A DNA stretch of 64,000 nucleotides from assembly GCA_963513935.1 (NCBI GenBank), contig OY740772.1, positions 11,192,098-11,256,097 on the forward strand. The letters run 5' to 3'. Both the position numbers and the translations under genes were made by a program. Position 1 is the first letter of the stretch, and every line of letters starts with the position of its first letter. Source of the DNA: Aphrophora alni. Taxonomy: Eukaryota > Arthropoda > Insecta > Hemiptera > Aphrophoridae. Shown here piece after piece: positions 45,501-56,900 of this stretch. The notes under the pieces are model-generated. The model was not told where the DNA came from. It saw nothing but the letters and a program-made list of their open reading frames with translations, and searched no databases.

Positions 45501-45588
45501 CCTACAATACAACGTAGGTCCTAAAACACTACCCTAGGGTACGCCTATTGATGATCATCTATACTGTGTGTACATAACCTACAATACA
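42586..45588. repeat. 77-bp satellite: 39 units without length change
   Basis: The unit 'acgtaggtcctaaaacac...' recurs every 77 bp from 42586 to the last start at 45512: 39 x 77 = 3003 bp with no net indel. Variant units order into a higher-order repeat of five units (385 bp): units 5-9 and 10-14 both run 'aatgcaac' / 'tgtagataac' / plain / 'ctgttgtacg' / plain, and units 15-17 repeat as 24-26 ('aatgc', 'tagat', 'ctatcctg'). Edge units (1-4, 35-39) carry 'gggcct', 'ccatgtgg', 'aacagta' or 'tgatgatc' variants, so the centre is homogenised. On the minus strand each unit encodes SPIGVPQGSVLGPT, the RT motif GVPQGSVLGP of LINEs, preceded by a stop. Confidence 0.97.
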
Positions 45589-45834
45589 ACGACCCTGACT
45601 TGTAGATTTCGACGTCTAGTGTACTTGGATGATGAGCGACAAATTGGAAGCAATTGGCACTAGTTAGCTCTCAATTGGCAAATTGTTACGTTACGTCCAT
45701 CTTGGCTTGTCTTTGACATCAGCTGACTTGTCTTTCAACTTGTAAAGTGAATAATGAGATAGGCTTGAGCGTTTTAAATAAATCCGCCATTATTGAAGGC
45801 GAATTTATACACGATTTAAAACTTTCGTTTGCAG
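45589..45834. other. Right flank of the 77-bp array
   Basis: No feature. No RT sequence continuing the array motif upstream on the minus strand was recognised. Confidence 0.4.
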
Positions 45835-45949
45835 AGATAAATGCTGCAAAATCGTTGCATAAACGTCCTTACTTACTAGCCCATCCTCGAAACCGAACTA
45901 TCAAAACTAATCGTCAACCAAAACTGTCATCTTTAGTTGTTAATCAGAG
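45835..45949 (+). CDS. Candidate internal exon, unknown protein
   Basis: An open + frame (67 codons, 45747-45953) contains an acceptor-like 'ctttcgtttgcag' ending at 45834 and a donor-like 'AGAG/GTAATG' after 45949. The exon between them would read NAAKSLHKRPYLLAHPRNRT and on to SSLVVNQR, with diverse codon use. I recognise no family, and it does not look like any slingshot segment. Its entry phase does not fit the phase-0 donor at 30115. May be chance. Confidence 0.15.
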
Positions 45950-46149
45950 GTAATGAACCATGTACACAGTCTTTAAAAAAGATATTTAAGTCTATAGCTT
46001 TGTTTATGTCATAAAACCTAAATTGTATTGGATTAAAATCGGGCTGTTTTAAAGCGAGTCAAGGTTAATTTATGTTTTTTTTTACCAAATACTCCTGAAT
46101 TATAATAGTTTTTTTACCATTATATCTGTTTTTTAGAAAATCGATTTTT

Positions 46150-47560
46150 TTTTTTGTTTTTTAGATCAGTAGGTAAAACCAAAGACCTTTATAATTTCAC
46201 GCGCGTGTCTGTAAGTCGCAACCAGTCTACACAGACAAGACGATAAATCCTATACATTTGAAACTTTGCATTTATATTCCTTGTAATGCCCCACATATCG
46301 GAAGAAATATAATTGTAACAAAAAATAACTTTGGGGTAGTTAATGAGCAAACAAAATCGGGTTAAAAAAATTTGGTTTAGGAAATATTATATGTGGCGTA
46401 TCAAATAAAACTAGAAGTTATTCTGATTACTAATGTGTATCTTTATTTAATGAAAAAAAACATATATTGTGAAAAAAAAATGGATTTGAAATATAATTGC
46501 AGTGTGAAATCATATGTTATAGCTTTTTTTTTGTTTGAAGAAAACTTAATTTAACCACGCAATGAGAAATGCTTATAAGTTTTAAAAGCAGTTTTTGTGA
46601 GATGTGAGAAACAATTCAATAGCCATTAAAAATTGGATTGTGTTTTCATTCATTTTACTTTATTAAGGTCCGTAGGTAAAACTAAGGACCCTCATAATTT
46701 CACGTGTCTATCTGTCTGTAGTCTACACATACAAAACAATACATCATTTATATTTCAAACTTTACTTTTATATTGTTTGTATTGTCCCACATATAGGAAA
46801 AATATAGCGGTGACAAAGAAGATGACCTTGAGATAGTTGAGGGTAAAACTGTGGACTTGCAAAATATCATTTTAGAAAAAAATTCTGTGCGGGATATCAA
46901 TTAAAACTGGAAGTTATTCTGATTGCGAATATATATGTTTATTTGACGATAAATTTATATGTTGGCGTTTGGCCAAATTTATATACCCCCCAACCTTCAG
47001 ATATATACCCCCAACCTTTATATGTGGTCAGATATATACCACCCCCCCTTTTAATTTGAACACAGGGTGACCTACAAATCTGAAGAAAAAATATTTGCAT
47101 TTGAAATTAAATTGCAGTGCGAAATAATATATTAACCCTATAGTTTTTATATATCAATACAACTTAATTTAACCAATTAATATGAAATGCGTAGCGTATA
47201 AGTTAAAAAAAAAGTTTATGTGAGATAAACAATTCAATAGCCATTAGAGGATGGATTGTATTTTCATAGATTTCTGTTCATTGGGGACATTGGATCGTTA
47301 TAATTTCATGCTCGTGTTTGTCTCTGAGACGATAAATCTTGTATATTTAAACTTTGCATTTATATTCTTGAAGAAAAATATAACGGTAGCCAAAAACGTG
47401 ACCTTGAAAGGAAAAAAGTAGTTGGAGCAAAACTATGGAGTTAAAAATTTTATTTTTAGAAACATTATGTGTGTGGAGTATCCAATGAAACTAGAAGTTA
47501 TTCTGATTACGAATATGTAGTTTTATTTGACGAAAAAATTAATATGTTGGCGTTAGGCCA
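46150..47560 (+). repeat. Three-copy tandem duplication of repeat family B (about 500-600 bp period)
   Basis: The anchor 'acgataaatc' or its variant occurs at about 46232, 46734 ('acaatacatc') and 47328. Each copy runs 'ggtaaaac(c/t)a(a)ggacc', 'ataatttca(c/t)g', then 'aaactttgcat', 'gttattctgatta', 'attgcagtg(t/c)gaaat', 'aatttaacca', 'aatagccatta' in the same order. Copy 2 has extra C-rich text at 46980-47055 ('ataccccccaaccttcag', 'accacccccccttt'). Confidence 0.8.
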
Positions 47561-48429
47561 CTTTAAAAACTGTCCTTAAGTCGTGTACGCGCTTGACCCT
47601 TTTATCTACTTACGGTAGTGTTGTTTGTAAAATTAAAGTCATAACAATTATAATTATATGAATCAATAAATTGTAAACTATTACATGTTTACCATCTACT
47701 AGATGTCTGTAAAAAAGCTCGTTGCTATGGCAACAAATAAATAGCTCATGTTTTAATAAATCACAATTATTATATCTGGATTCAATAAAGAGTTTTTCTC
47801 GATTGGGCGAACAAATAACGAAATCACAACAATTTAAAATTTGTGACTTGCTTTTGAACGATCCGGTATTTAACAATCAGGCAATTGCTGTACGTTTTGT
47901 ACGGTTTATAAATGGTGGGCCAAAAAATTCAACAGTTTAACCACTTGTAATTGAGTATAGTTTTGTGTGAAAGTTTGTGCAAGGTTTTAGTGTTGAGTGA
48001 AGGACACGTGGTCGACTTAGCTTGAGTCAATGACATTAGCGTTGCAGGGGTAGATTTGTTTCAAGATATGTAACTACTGTACGTTCGTCATGGCCGAGTT
48101 ATCGAACCAAGCTAAAGATAAAACAATCGTTCCTGTTGAGTTGTTTTTAAATACTCTGATTTGTAACAAGTCGTGCAATGTAAAGGGTCTTGTAGGAAAT
48201 ATTCAATTGTATGTATTGGTAGATCAAAAACAGTGGACTGGTTATTTATTTTCGTATTATATATATAAAAAATGACAAATAACATATAGTCGAATCCCTC
48301 TTTATTTTCCGTTTTTTTTTGTTTTTTTCCCTTTTTTTTCTTCTTTTTTTTTTTTTTTTTTCAAGAAAAAAATAACTGCAGAAATAGTATAGATATTGAG
48401 TTCAAATTCAGTATAAGTATTTTGTATGT
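47561..48429. other. Non-coding, with two unassigned small ORFs
   Basis: Frames at 47722-47940 (72 codons) and 48090-48275 (61 codons, starts MAELSNQAKDKT with a fair start context) show no family motif. A T-rich tract follows at 48300-48362. Confidence 0.4.
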
Positions 48430-48479
48430 TACGTTTTACAAGTGCACCAAACACCAAAACTTTATTTTAATAATTTTTA

Positions 48480-48690
48480 AAATGGCGGCCATCTTACGCA
48501 AGATATCTCAAAAATCGTTAACTTTAGGCTACAAAAAACTAACAAGAGACAAAATATTTTTCTTACATAACGATAAACAAAATGGCTTTTTTCTATACTT
48601 TTTCTGTTGGTCAAAGGATAACAAAGTTATCGACAAAAAAATAAAAATACAATTTCTTGGCGATTGTCTACAACAATCAAAACTAGTCTA
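48480..48690 (-). repeat. Dispersed repeat family D, inverted copy
   Basis: Reverse-complement match in order to 12755-12935: 'aaaatggcggccatctta', 'caaaggataacaaagttatcg', 'atttcttggcgattgtc'. The 89-codon + frame here is a by-product. Confidence 0.6.
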
Positions 48691-49889
48691 ACAGCAACAC
48701 ATTTTTGAAATATGTTCTTTGTATCCATGGAAACCAAGGAAATATAAATTAAATGTTCTGATAAGAATGGTTTGCTGAATTAGTAGTACATTTCTTTATT
48801 TTATAATTATTATATTAGCTGTGCCTCAGACCCAATTGTGGTTTGTGTCACAGTGTGCGCTATTTGTTATATTTCCATTAGTATTAATGCTAAAATAAAA
48901 AGTAAACATGTTATTTGATTTGTTTATTAAATAATAATAGTATGTTTTCTTGTATATATAATACATAGTCATAGTAATCTTTTTAGGTATATATTTTAAG
49001 TCAGGACATGTTGCATAACATTTTCGTTGTTTATGTAATTATTCAATACGATTTTATCAATCATATGACAAATATATTTCAACATTCTTTCTTTACTATT
49101 CTACTTTTCTTTTATTCACGTTATTTCTCCCTTATGTTTTAACATTGACATGTTTAGAATTGTTTTCAATAAAAATTTTAATGAAGATTCACATTCAGTA
49201 GACAATTAAGAAGCCTTAAAAAAGTTGTCTTTGTATTAAAATAGTTTGCAGTGAGTCACTAATTAGGCAACTCGTCTGGGGCAAGACGTTTGTGAGTGTG
49301 CGTGCGTGAGAGAGCGTTGCTAGGTAGCCAACCGCCTTCGTTCGTTTTACAAACTATATATAGTTGAGTAATAAAAATAGGCATGCAACGCGTCATAGGT
49401 GGGATTTGCTTGTATTGATTCACGTAAAAAATATGTATAACCACAATTATTATAAAAATGGAAGTAACAAAAAAAATTATTTTTTTTTATAAAATACTGA
49501 AATGAAAATCAAATATTATATTTTTACTTAACTCTAACATATATATAGAACAAAAAACTGAAGTTTTTCTAAAGATATCTTATTTTTGAGGAGGGAATCC
49601 CTCAATGAACGCCATTTTGAAACATTAAAAAATATAAGAATTTCTTTTACACTTGAAACTTATTGTATATTACCAAAATTTAGTATGGATATCTCAATTT
49701 GTTCTTGGAGTTAATCTTCGTTTTTGAAAAAAAAGACAGAGAGACAAACTCTATTTTTTATCGAAACTTTGGTAGACTGATTGTACAGCACTCTGTTTTT
49801 AATTTAATACATTCAGATTTTAAAAGAAATTAATCAATGGGATGTAATTTAGAAAACATTTAATTCATAAATATTTAATTGATAAAAAA
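48691..49889. other. AT-rich sequence, no supported feature
   Basis: One GC-richer patch at 49265-49345 ('gtgagtgtgcgtgcgtgaga'). Nothing else. Confidence 0.4.
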
Positions 49890-50130
49890 TTCTTTTGTTC
49901 AAGATGACTCAAAACGGGAAACCATTGTTAACCTTGGCTTATCTACTTTCAATAAGGAAGCATAATTATATTGAAGTTTGCCTATCGAGATAACATTTTT
50001 TTCAAATAAGAGAAGAATTTCAGGGGCGTGGTCTAATTTATTTGCTGTATCTACTTGGAGTGTCTTTTTGTATATTGACAGTGTGTTATCGTATATGTAA
50101 TACAGAATTTTTAATATATTCCGATTTCCC
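49890..50130 (+). repeat. Dispersed repeat pair, copy 1
   Basis: 'gatgactcaaaacgggaaa', 'ccttggcttatc', 'aataaggaagcata' and 'caggggcgtggtcta' parallel 51970-52200 ('gatgacacaaaacaggaaa', 'ttgccttatc', 'aataaggaaaca', 'cagggggcgtggctt'). Confidence 0.65.
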
Positions 50131-50324
50131 TTGTCATAGCGTCGGTACCGAAACCATAATATATCTTACCATAGGAGTAAATTAGCAAAATAATTATGAG
50201 TTCATTAGGATTCTTATCACTCTCGACTTTAAATGAAAAATGAACCTCAATATATAAATTGTAAATTTATGTTATTTAACGCAATATATATTTTATACAT
50301 TAGGAATTACAATTTAAGATACAT

Positions 50325-50480
50325 TTACAAAAGATGCTGAAATTGTCCTCCATTTTGTAACAGACACAAATCCACTCGACAACACATGTTTCCAAGCACG
50401 AGATTCAGTACATTGGGTGGGATACGTCTTACAGCGACGGTTATGTTATTATTTTTCCGGTTAATTCTCCACAAGTAGCT
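50325..50480 (-). pseudogene. Tc1/mariner transposase C-terminal fragment
   Basis: The minus-strand frame reads ITVAVRRIPPNVLNLVLGNM, then CCRVDLCLLQNGGQFQHLL and a stop. It matches the last 40 residues of many insect Tc1/mariner transposases ('I...I.P..L..V..N...R...C...NG.HF.HLL'). No catalytic block precedes it clearly. It is unrelated in detail to the two mariner genes at 11.5 and 13.8 kb. Confidence 0.45.
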
Positions 50481-51282
50481 ATCACAAGGTTATGCTTCAA
50501 ATTCTTGAGAACGGACATAAAATCTTCACCGAGATAAAGTCGTTAAGTAACCATGCCGTTGACATACAATCTCTGTTTATTTAGTTGACCAGTGTAGGTT
50601 CTCTGTTTAATTTGGTGTTTGTTATTCCTCGTGGTTGTCTATTTCTGTGACTTGTAGTTTCTACTTATCCTTGGGTTTTTTTTTTCTGAGATTACTAGTT
50701 TTAGTTTTCAACATTGCTCTTGGTTATGGGTGGTTCATTTCTTGTATATCGAATGCTCTAAATTTATCACATGATGACAGAAGTTGATTGATATTTTCGA
50801 AACGTCATGTAGGCGTCTGTACGAATGATAAATGTCCGAATAAACTATAATTTCAATAATTATAATGGTTGAAATTTTAAAGTCCAATATATCAGGTATA
50901 TTGTTTGAAAATTATGAAATATTTCGCAAAAAAATGAAAAAGATGTTACTGTCTGAATCAATTTTTTTATGTACGAAATACACAAGCCTGGTAATTAGCT
51001 CACTTTGTGGAGCTCAGTTCTAAAACGAGGAAAAGACAAGTTGATGGACGCCATCGACGTACTTACCTAGCCCCATTATACAGTGTAATACAAAGATAAC
51101 CTTTAAATGCAATACTCAGTAGTTTTTTTTTTTTTGTTGCCTTTTAGGAAATCTTAAATTGTATTGGTAAATCAAGGGGAATTACACAGTAGGATAAGTT
51201 TGTATAAAGCAATTGTAATTTAATGAACCTCACTATTCTCTTTAAGTCGTTCAGGCCTTAGCAAGCCTCGTAGGTATGCATA
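50481..51282. other. AT-rich sequence, no supported feature
   Basis: Nothing recognised. Confidence 0.4.
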
Positions 51283-51900
51283 AATAGTCTCCACTCGCTT
51301 CGCTCGTGTGAAAAAAGTTCCACTTGTTACCCTCGCGTTGATGACATGACTCGACTCTGGTTGCCTCTCGTAACTTTACGAATATCACTTTTTCTTGAGA
51401 GGTCAACCCGCACGGCCTCATAATGAGTACGGATGTTACAAACCCGAGGTGTTCTAGCTGGATCTACACTTTTTTCTTTAGACACCTCTCGTTTTTCCTA
51501 TGAGGTCTCTCGCTATGAGAGTAATCGAGGGTCACTCTTTCATGCTGTTTTCTTTTCTTTTTTTTTTTTTGAAAGGCAATGTCGGAGAGGTTTTGCAATT
51601 AAACAAGGAAAAAAACTTTGGAGGTTCGAAATTACAATTTTAACAATAACTCGTTTGTCATCGTAGTGATGTGGGGTTGGTACCACTACATGCAGAATTG
51701 AAATCGGGAAGTTTTTACCTCATTTAGCATGTTGTAAGTTGATAACGCAAGAGATATGAACTAAAAACTGTTTTAAAATGGCAACCTTTTTGGTTTTTTC
51801 AAGTTCAGTATAATTACGAGCACACTATAGTTCATGTTTCTGTCTCATTTCTTGTGGCCGCTATTGTGTTTATGTAGAGCTGCACGTAAATACTTACCCT
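51283..51900 (+). repeat. Dispersed repeat family C, copy 2, with nested family A
   Basis: 'tagtctccactcgcttcgct', 'gttaccctcgcgttga', 'tcgtaactttacgaatatca' and later 'ctacatgcagaattg', 'aaaatggcaacc', 'agcacactatagttc' match 32195-32790. A family A stretch ('gtgttctagctggatctac', 'aggtctctcgctatgag') interrupts it at about 51415-51545. Confidence 0.75.
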
Positions 51901-51969
51901 ATACTTTGTATAATGTGTAATAGTAACAAATATTCGAGTCATGTCATGTCAGATGTTTCGTCCAGTAAA

Positions 51970-52200
51970 TTTAATTGATAATTTTGGTTGATGACACAAA
52001 ACAGGAAAGCTTTAATCACTTTGCCTTATCGACAGGTTAATAAGGAAACAAAACTGTATTGTATAGTGATAACTCGTTTTCAAATACATGAGAAATGTCA
52101 GGGGGCGTGGCTTTATTTATATGCAGTTATTAGAAAGTTTCTTTTTTTATATTTTGTTTAGATTTTTACATTGGTGGTAAACTATATAGAAGGTACTGTG
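51970..52200 (+). repeat. Dispersed repeat pair, copy 2
   Basis: Diverged partner of 49890-50130 in the same orientation; shared words are given there. Confidence 0.65.
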
Positions 52201-52219
52201 ACGGTAGCAATATCCGATA

Positions 52220-52360
52220 TTGATTGATTGATTGATTTTTATTGCCTCTTATCAATAAACATATAAACAAGTTTTTACAAATGAAATTAGGCTAAACATT
52301 TTTTTAAACTAAAACAAAGAATAACCTTCTCCAAATAGACAAGAAACAATAAAAGAAACC
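52220..52360 (-). mobile_element. LINE/SINE 3' tail with TCAA repeats
   Basis: The minus strand ends '...gaggcaataaaaatcaatc' with four 'tcaa' units (52225-52242). Some LINE and SINE families end in a polyadenylation-like AATAAA plus a short microsatellite such as (TCAA)n. No coding part precedes it recognisably, so it may be a 3' UTR-only insertion. Confidence 0.45.
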
Positions 52361-52807
52361 CCGAGGTAATAAAACTTGTCTGTAGTTTTTTTTTAAAATA
52401 TGTTTCTGATATTTAACTGTTTTAAGGATTATTCGGATAAAAAAGTGCTTTTTACTAAGTAGTCCGTCACGTCAGTTATTTCTGGGGATACATTTAAATT
52501 TGGATGTACGGTACCTTGCTTAACAGAAATCAAAATTTATATTTTCCTAAAAAAAAATGTTTTTTAATCGGTACTACGATTTAGATCAAATTTTGATAAA
52601 AAGCTGCTGGTCATCATCTCCCCGAAAATAAGAGTTTGGAACTCTTCTCGATCTTGAGATGACGTCTTACATGGTCGAATATATCAAATTAGCCCTAACT
52701 ATTTGGATTATAAGTTGATGAAATGGAAGGTTATACGACCCAAACAGCACGTGAGAGAGAATTATATAACTCGAGTAAATTGCAAAATAAGAAAATAGAG
52801 TTTTGTC
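52361..52807. other. Diffuse AT-rich repeat sequence
   Basis: Holds 'gatcaaattttgataaaaag' and 'tggtcatcatctccccgaaa' (52580-52630), the two halves of the diffuse repeat described at 2790-3110. Confidence 0.45.
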
Positions 52808-53860
52808 AATGTTGGGTTTAATGTGTTCCATTAATATTAATAGACTAAGTTCCAAATTTAAGTATGTTCCAAATATTAATAGACTAAGTTCCAAATTTAA
52901 GTATGTTCCAAATATTAGTAGGCTATGTTTCAAATTTTAGTATATTCCAAATATTAGAAGGCTTTATTTCAAATTTGGAATATTAAAAATTTTAATATTT
53001 TCCAAATATTCATAGGCTATGTTCCAAATTTAATTATGTTCTAAATATTAGTAGGCTTTGTTTCAAATTTTAGTATATTACAAATATTAATAGGCTATTC
53101 TACAAACTTTAGTGTAAATATTCCAAATATTAGTAGGCTTTGTTCAAATTAAGAATATTTAAAATTTTAATATGTTCCAAATATTTATAGGCTACGTTAC
53201 ATATTGTAATATGTTCCAGAATTTAGTAGGTTATGTTGCAATATTAGGATATTCCAAATTTTAATTTGTTCCAGATGTTGGTTGGCTATATCCTAACTTT
53301 TATTATATTCCAAATTTTAATATTTTACAAAATTTAATAAGCTATATTCCAAAATGAATGTGTTCCGAATTTTATTATTTTCAAAAATTTAATATGTTCC
53401 GTTTTTTAGTAAGTTCCAAAATTTAATGCATATTCAAATATTAAGTATGTTTTGATATTTTTAGTATGTTCCAGAATTTAGTAGGCTATCTTCCTAAAGT
53501 TACTGTGTTCTGAATTTTATTATTTTCCAAAAATGAATATGTTCCGATTTTTAGTATGTTTGGATTATAGTATGTTCCAAAATTTAATGTGTTCCGAATT
53601 TTTTTTCCAAAAATTAAGTATATTTCGATATTTTTAGTATGTTCCACAATTAGTATATTCCTGACGTTATGTTCCGAATTTTACTAATTTCCATTTATTC
53701 TGTTACACAGTTTAATAGACTATGTTCCAAATCTTAATGTTCCAGATTTTAGTAGTTCAAAATTATAAGTATATTCCAAAATTGAGTATGTTCCGAATAG
53801 TTTTATGTTCGGAAATTTAGTATATTGTATGGCGAATTTTAATATCTTTCAACATTTAGT
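52808..53860. repeat. Degenerate AT-rich tandem repeat ('ttccaaattt...')
   Basis: About 1 kb of variants of 'gttccaaatattagtaggct' and 'gttccaaatttaagtat'. Best preserved at 52810-52930, where a 40-bp double unit repeats almost exactly, then increasingly decayed to 53860. Confidence 0.85.
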
Positions 53861-55062
53861 ATCGTTGACAAAAAAAGACAGATTTGTAATTTTACTTTCT
53901 TATATAATTATAGTCTTACGTAATGTACAAAAATTATGATAATCGCACAACAAATCAATATTGATTTTTTTTTCGTAGTTTTTTTTTCTCCCCGAGCCCA
54001 AAAAGTGATTTTAAAATTATTGTTCGTCGTCTGTGTAGTAGTGATACAACCTAAACAGGTGGACCTATAATTTTGATTTTTTTTTTATCAGTTGAAATTT
54101 TACGGTAATTCTAAAAATTACGATATTCCGGAAATAACTCTGTGACGATTTTATTGCAATACAACGATTTGTTAGAATGACTCTCTAAGAACTCATATAA
54201 CACATATTAGTCATCATTTCCCCAAAATGTCGGGTCCAGAAGATTTCCTGAACTTTTTGCGTAAAATTTCCCTCTCCAAATCTGTGATATTCGATCTATT
54301 GTTACTTTTTTCTTTTAACCGATAAATCTGGAACTGCCATTTTCATCTAAATAGAAAACTATACGTTTTTTGAGGCTATTAAGGCTGCATTTTAATACAA
54401 TTTTATCAAAATCGGTTGAGCCAATTTTTAGCTTTGTTTGTATTATTGTTATTACATTTTAGAGAAAGAAACAATTTTAAATTTCATTAAAAACAAAACA
54501 TCAGTTCCAGAGATATACTTCCTGCTTCCAATTAGTTCTATAAGATTTTTTTTCCCCTAAACATGATGTCAATACTTTCTAAATTTTTTTGTCATCTGGT
54601 GAAAGTAAAAATCTTAAAATTATCTCTCCGTGCAAAACAAAGAACATCTTAACGTCAGATATAAATAAGAGAGTGGTTTTGTTTATAACCTTCTTTTTTT
54701 TTTTTTTTTAAGGATTAGTCGCGCTCCTTTGTCTAATACTTTATCGTGCTTTCTCCAAACACTCACAAGACTGATAGATAATTAATTATTTATGGAGATA
54801 ACGGTTGTAGATGTGGGTGAATGCCGCTTGGAGCGCTGTAGGTAGGGAGTTGGCCTCAAGCGTTCTACCACTGCAGTATGTGTTTAACAGTGGCGTAGTG
54901 AAGTGCAGTGTACTCGAGTGGATTATGCTTTGAACGTGTTTTGATTATGTTATATATATTACCGCCCCCGAGGGCTCCCACACCCCCGTCACCTTGGACC
55001 ACTATACTGTGTAATGGGAATAATAATTCCACATCTTCTAATGTTAATAATAAAACGCAAGC
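53861..55062. other. Diffuse repeat sequence, then GC-richer leader
   Basis: 54170-54240 and 54390-54440 carry the diffuse repeat words ('tcatcatttccccaaaatg', 'tatcaaaatcggttgagcc'). From 54790 the sequence becomes GC-richer up to the candidate exon at 55063 and could be its 5' leader. Confidence 0.4.
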
Positions 55063-55120
55063 ATGGCTGGCGTTCACAGACAAGAGGCCGCCTCATCGCG
55101 CGAGATTCGCGAAGAAAAAA
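55063..55120 (+). CDS. Candidate first coding exon, unknown protein
   Basis: ATG 55063 in a strong start context (A at -3, G at +4) encodes MAGVHRQEAASSREIREEK and reaches a consensus donor, GAAAAAA/GTAAGT, at 55121. All three + frames stay open over this CpG-rich stretch, so the frame is uncertain; a longer one (54908-55174, ending ...WLAFTDKRPPHRARFAKKK) also reaches the donor. The position within the putative slingshot intron and the same strand allow an alternative first exon of that gene or an independent nested gene. I do not recognise the peptide. Confidence 0.35.
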
Positions 55121-55199
55121 GTAAGTCCATCCCCACCAGCCTTTTCCTTTTCTTTTGGGAATATTAAAAAATAAAATACAATAGATTATCTACATTTTA

Positions 55200-56160
55200 A
55201 CCAGAGATATAAGTTTAATGAACTGTGCATTTTTTGAAACAAAATTATCTGACAATTTTTAGGTTAACTACCCTTAATTAATACCCAATTTTTCTAAATT
55301 TGACCAATTGTAATTGTGTGCTGTTTCATCAAAATTTGTTCGATGGTTCCTTGAGTTAAAATGTTTTCTAAAATACTGTAGTTTTACGTTAGCTAGCCTC
55401 GATCTATTCACGATTTTTGTAAATTTGAAGCAGGATTATCTAATAACAAAGTGAAACTATGCACCAAGTTTTATCAAAATTTGTTCGGTGATTTTTGAGT
55501 TTTGTTTGTGATTAGGATTTAGTGGTCAGACGGACTGGAAGGAAAGAGTGTTGGATTGGAACTCAAAAACAAAGATAATGGGAATTTATAAATGTGGAAC
55601 AGAAAATGTTTTAAATTTGAAAAAACTTTAAGAAAGCTTCGCCTTTTTATTGAAGTAGGGCTAAATTATTTTGAGTACTGCCTTTTTAAGCCAAATTAAT
55701 TGTATCTCGTTGAGAACAGCTGTTTTATCTTTAAAATTTGTTACCTTTTAGATGTGTTCGAAAAATGGTTTTAGGTTAACTACCCTGAAACTTAAATTAT
55801 GTAGCGCTTAAGAAATTTCATGTAATTTTGTTCAGTAGTTTTTAAGTTAATCTTGTAACAAGGATTTGTGCGTCAAAAGGACAGAAAGCGTTTATTTTAA
55901 CAAAAAACGTAAACATTCCAACGGAAATTGAGAATTTTGTTGGATTCTTTTTAATTATATTCTGTCATTACAAAATTTGATAAATAATAAGTTGAACATA
56001 ATTTTGGTAAATTTTAATTCTTGGAATCATAGCCTATAAATTTCAAGAGCAGAAAATCCAAACACAAAACAAACTTTGGTTCTCAGAAACTATCACAGGC
56101 TTCGCCTGTTCGTGTTATACCAGATAGCAATAGGAAAACGTAAAATGATACTTGTTTAAA
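55200..56160 (+). repeat. Dispersed repeat, two to three tandem-like copies
   Basis: 'ggttaactaccctt', then 'atcaaaatttgttcgatgg' and 'ttgagttaa' at 55260-55360 recur at 55400-55520 ('atcaaaatttgttcggtga', 'agacggactggaagga') and 55770-55880 ('ggttaactaccctgaaa', 'attttgttcagtagttttt'). 'cttcgcct' words at 55635 and 56100 mark the ends. This phrasing is common in insect dispersed repeats. Confidence 0.6.
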
Positions 56161-56721
56161 CAATAATAATCTGGAAATACAACTCCATTATAGTACAAAA
56201 TTAGGATCCCCTCCCTCTTAATTTTCATTATTGTTTTCCCCAACTTCTCTCTAAAACTCGTAAATAATTTTGTATGTGTTTTTATTTACATATACGTCGT
56301 ATTTATGTTATGAGTATAAAATCGGTGGTCAAATGTTTGCGGATATTCCATATTGTCGTTGTTCCAGAGTCCAGTAAAGTACTTTTTGGGCTGTTGTCCG
56401 TCTTGCTTGTAGTCTTAAACCCAAACAATTTTAATTAAATTTGGTATTTTTTCTTCTTCATTTTTCGATAAATAAAAAATTGAGTTTAGCACTCAAAAAA
56501 AAAAAAAAAAGTATAGCTTCTAAGGACTCAAAGAAATTGTATTGGTCGCCATGTCTTTTAAAACGGCTGGCTGTCCTTGTGATATTGGAGAAATTCTTAT
56601 TTTAAAAAATCTATAATGAGGCTGTATAAAATAAGTAATTTTATAAATTTGTGAAATTCACTAGATAATTTTTCGTTTAAACTTTAGTGAATTATAAAGA
56701 TTTAACGACCCGTGTGTAATC
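56161..56721. repeat. Diffuse AT-rich repeat
   Basis: 56390-56600 holds 'tttaattaaatttggtattt', an A17 run and 'attggtcgccatgtc', matching the diffuse family of 2790-3110. Confidence 0.4.
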
Positions 56722-56900
56722 CTCAGGGGCTCACTTTAGTGAGTACCGGGTTGGCAATCCCTAGGACCTAGCTGTATTTACACCCTTTTCCGTGTAATCT
56801 TGGGTTAGATCCCTCTTTCATTTTCTCTATCATGCTTCTCTTGACCAACTCTTATTCCGGCCCCGAGGCTGTTACAGTATTCGACCTATAGCGTCTTTAT
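56722..56900. repeat. Dispersed repeat family A, copy 4
   Basis: 'atcctcaggggctcacttta', 'ggcaatccctaggacctagc', 'atcttgggttagatccctct', 'ccaactcttattccggcc' and 'ggctgttacagtattcg' match the 8876-9062 copy over its whole length. Confidence 0.8.

Noticed and set aside
42586..45588. CRISPR array
   Set aside because: Units are contiguous without unique spacers, each 77 bp, in a eukaryotic setting; a satellite explains it fully.
48422..48691. 89-codon + ORF (MAAILRKISQ...)
   Set aside because: Lies in an inverted copy of repeat family D, which also occurs at 12.8 and 39.4 kb without this frame.
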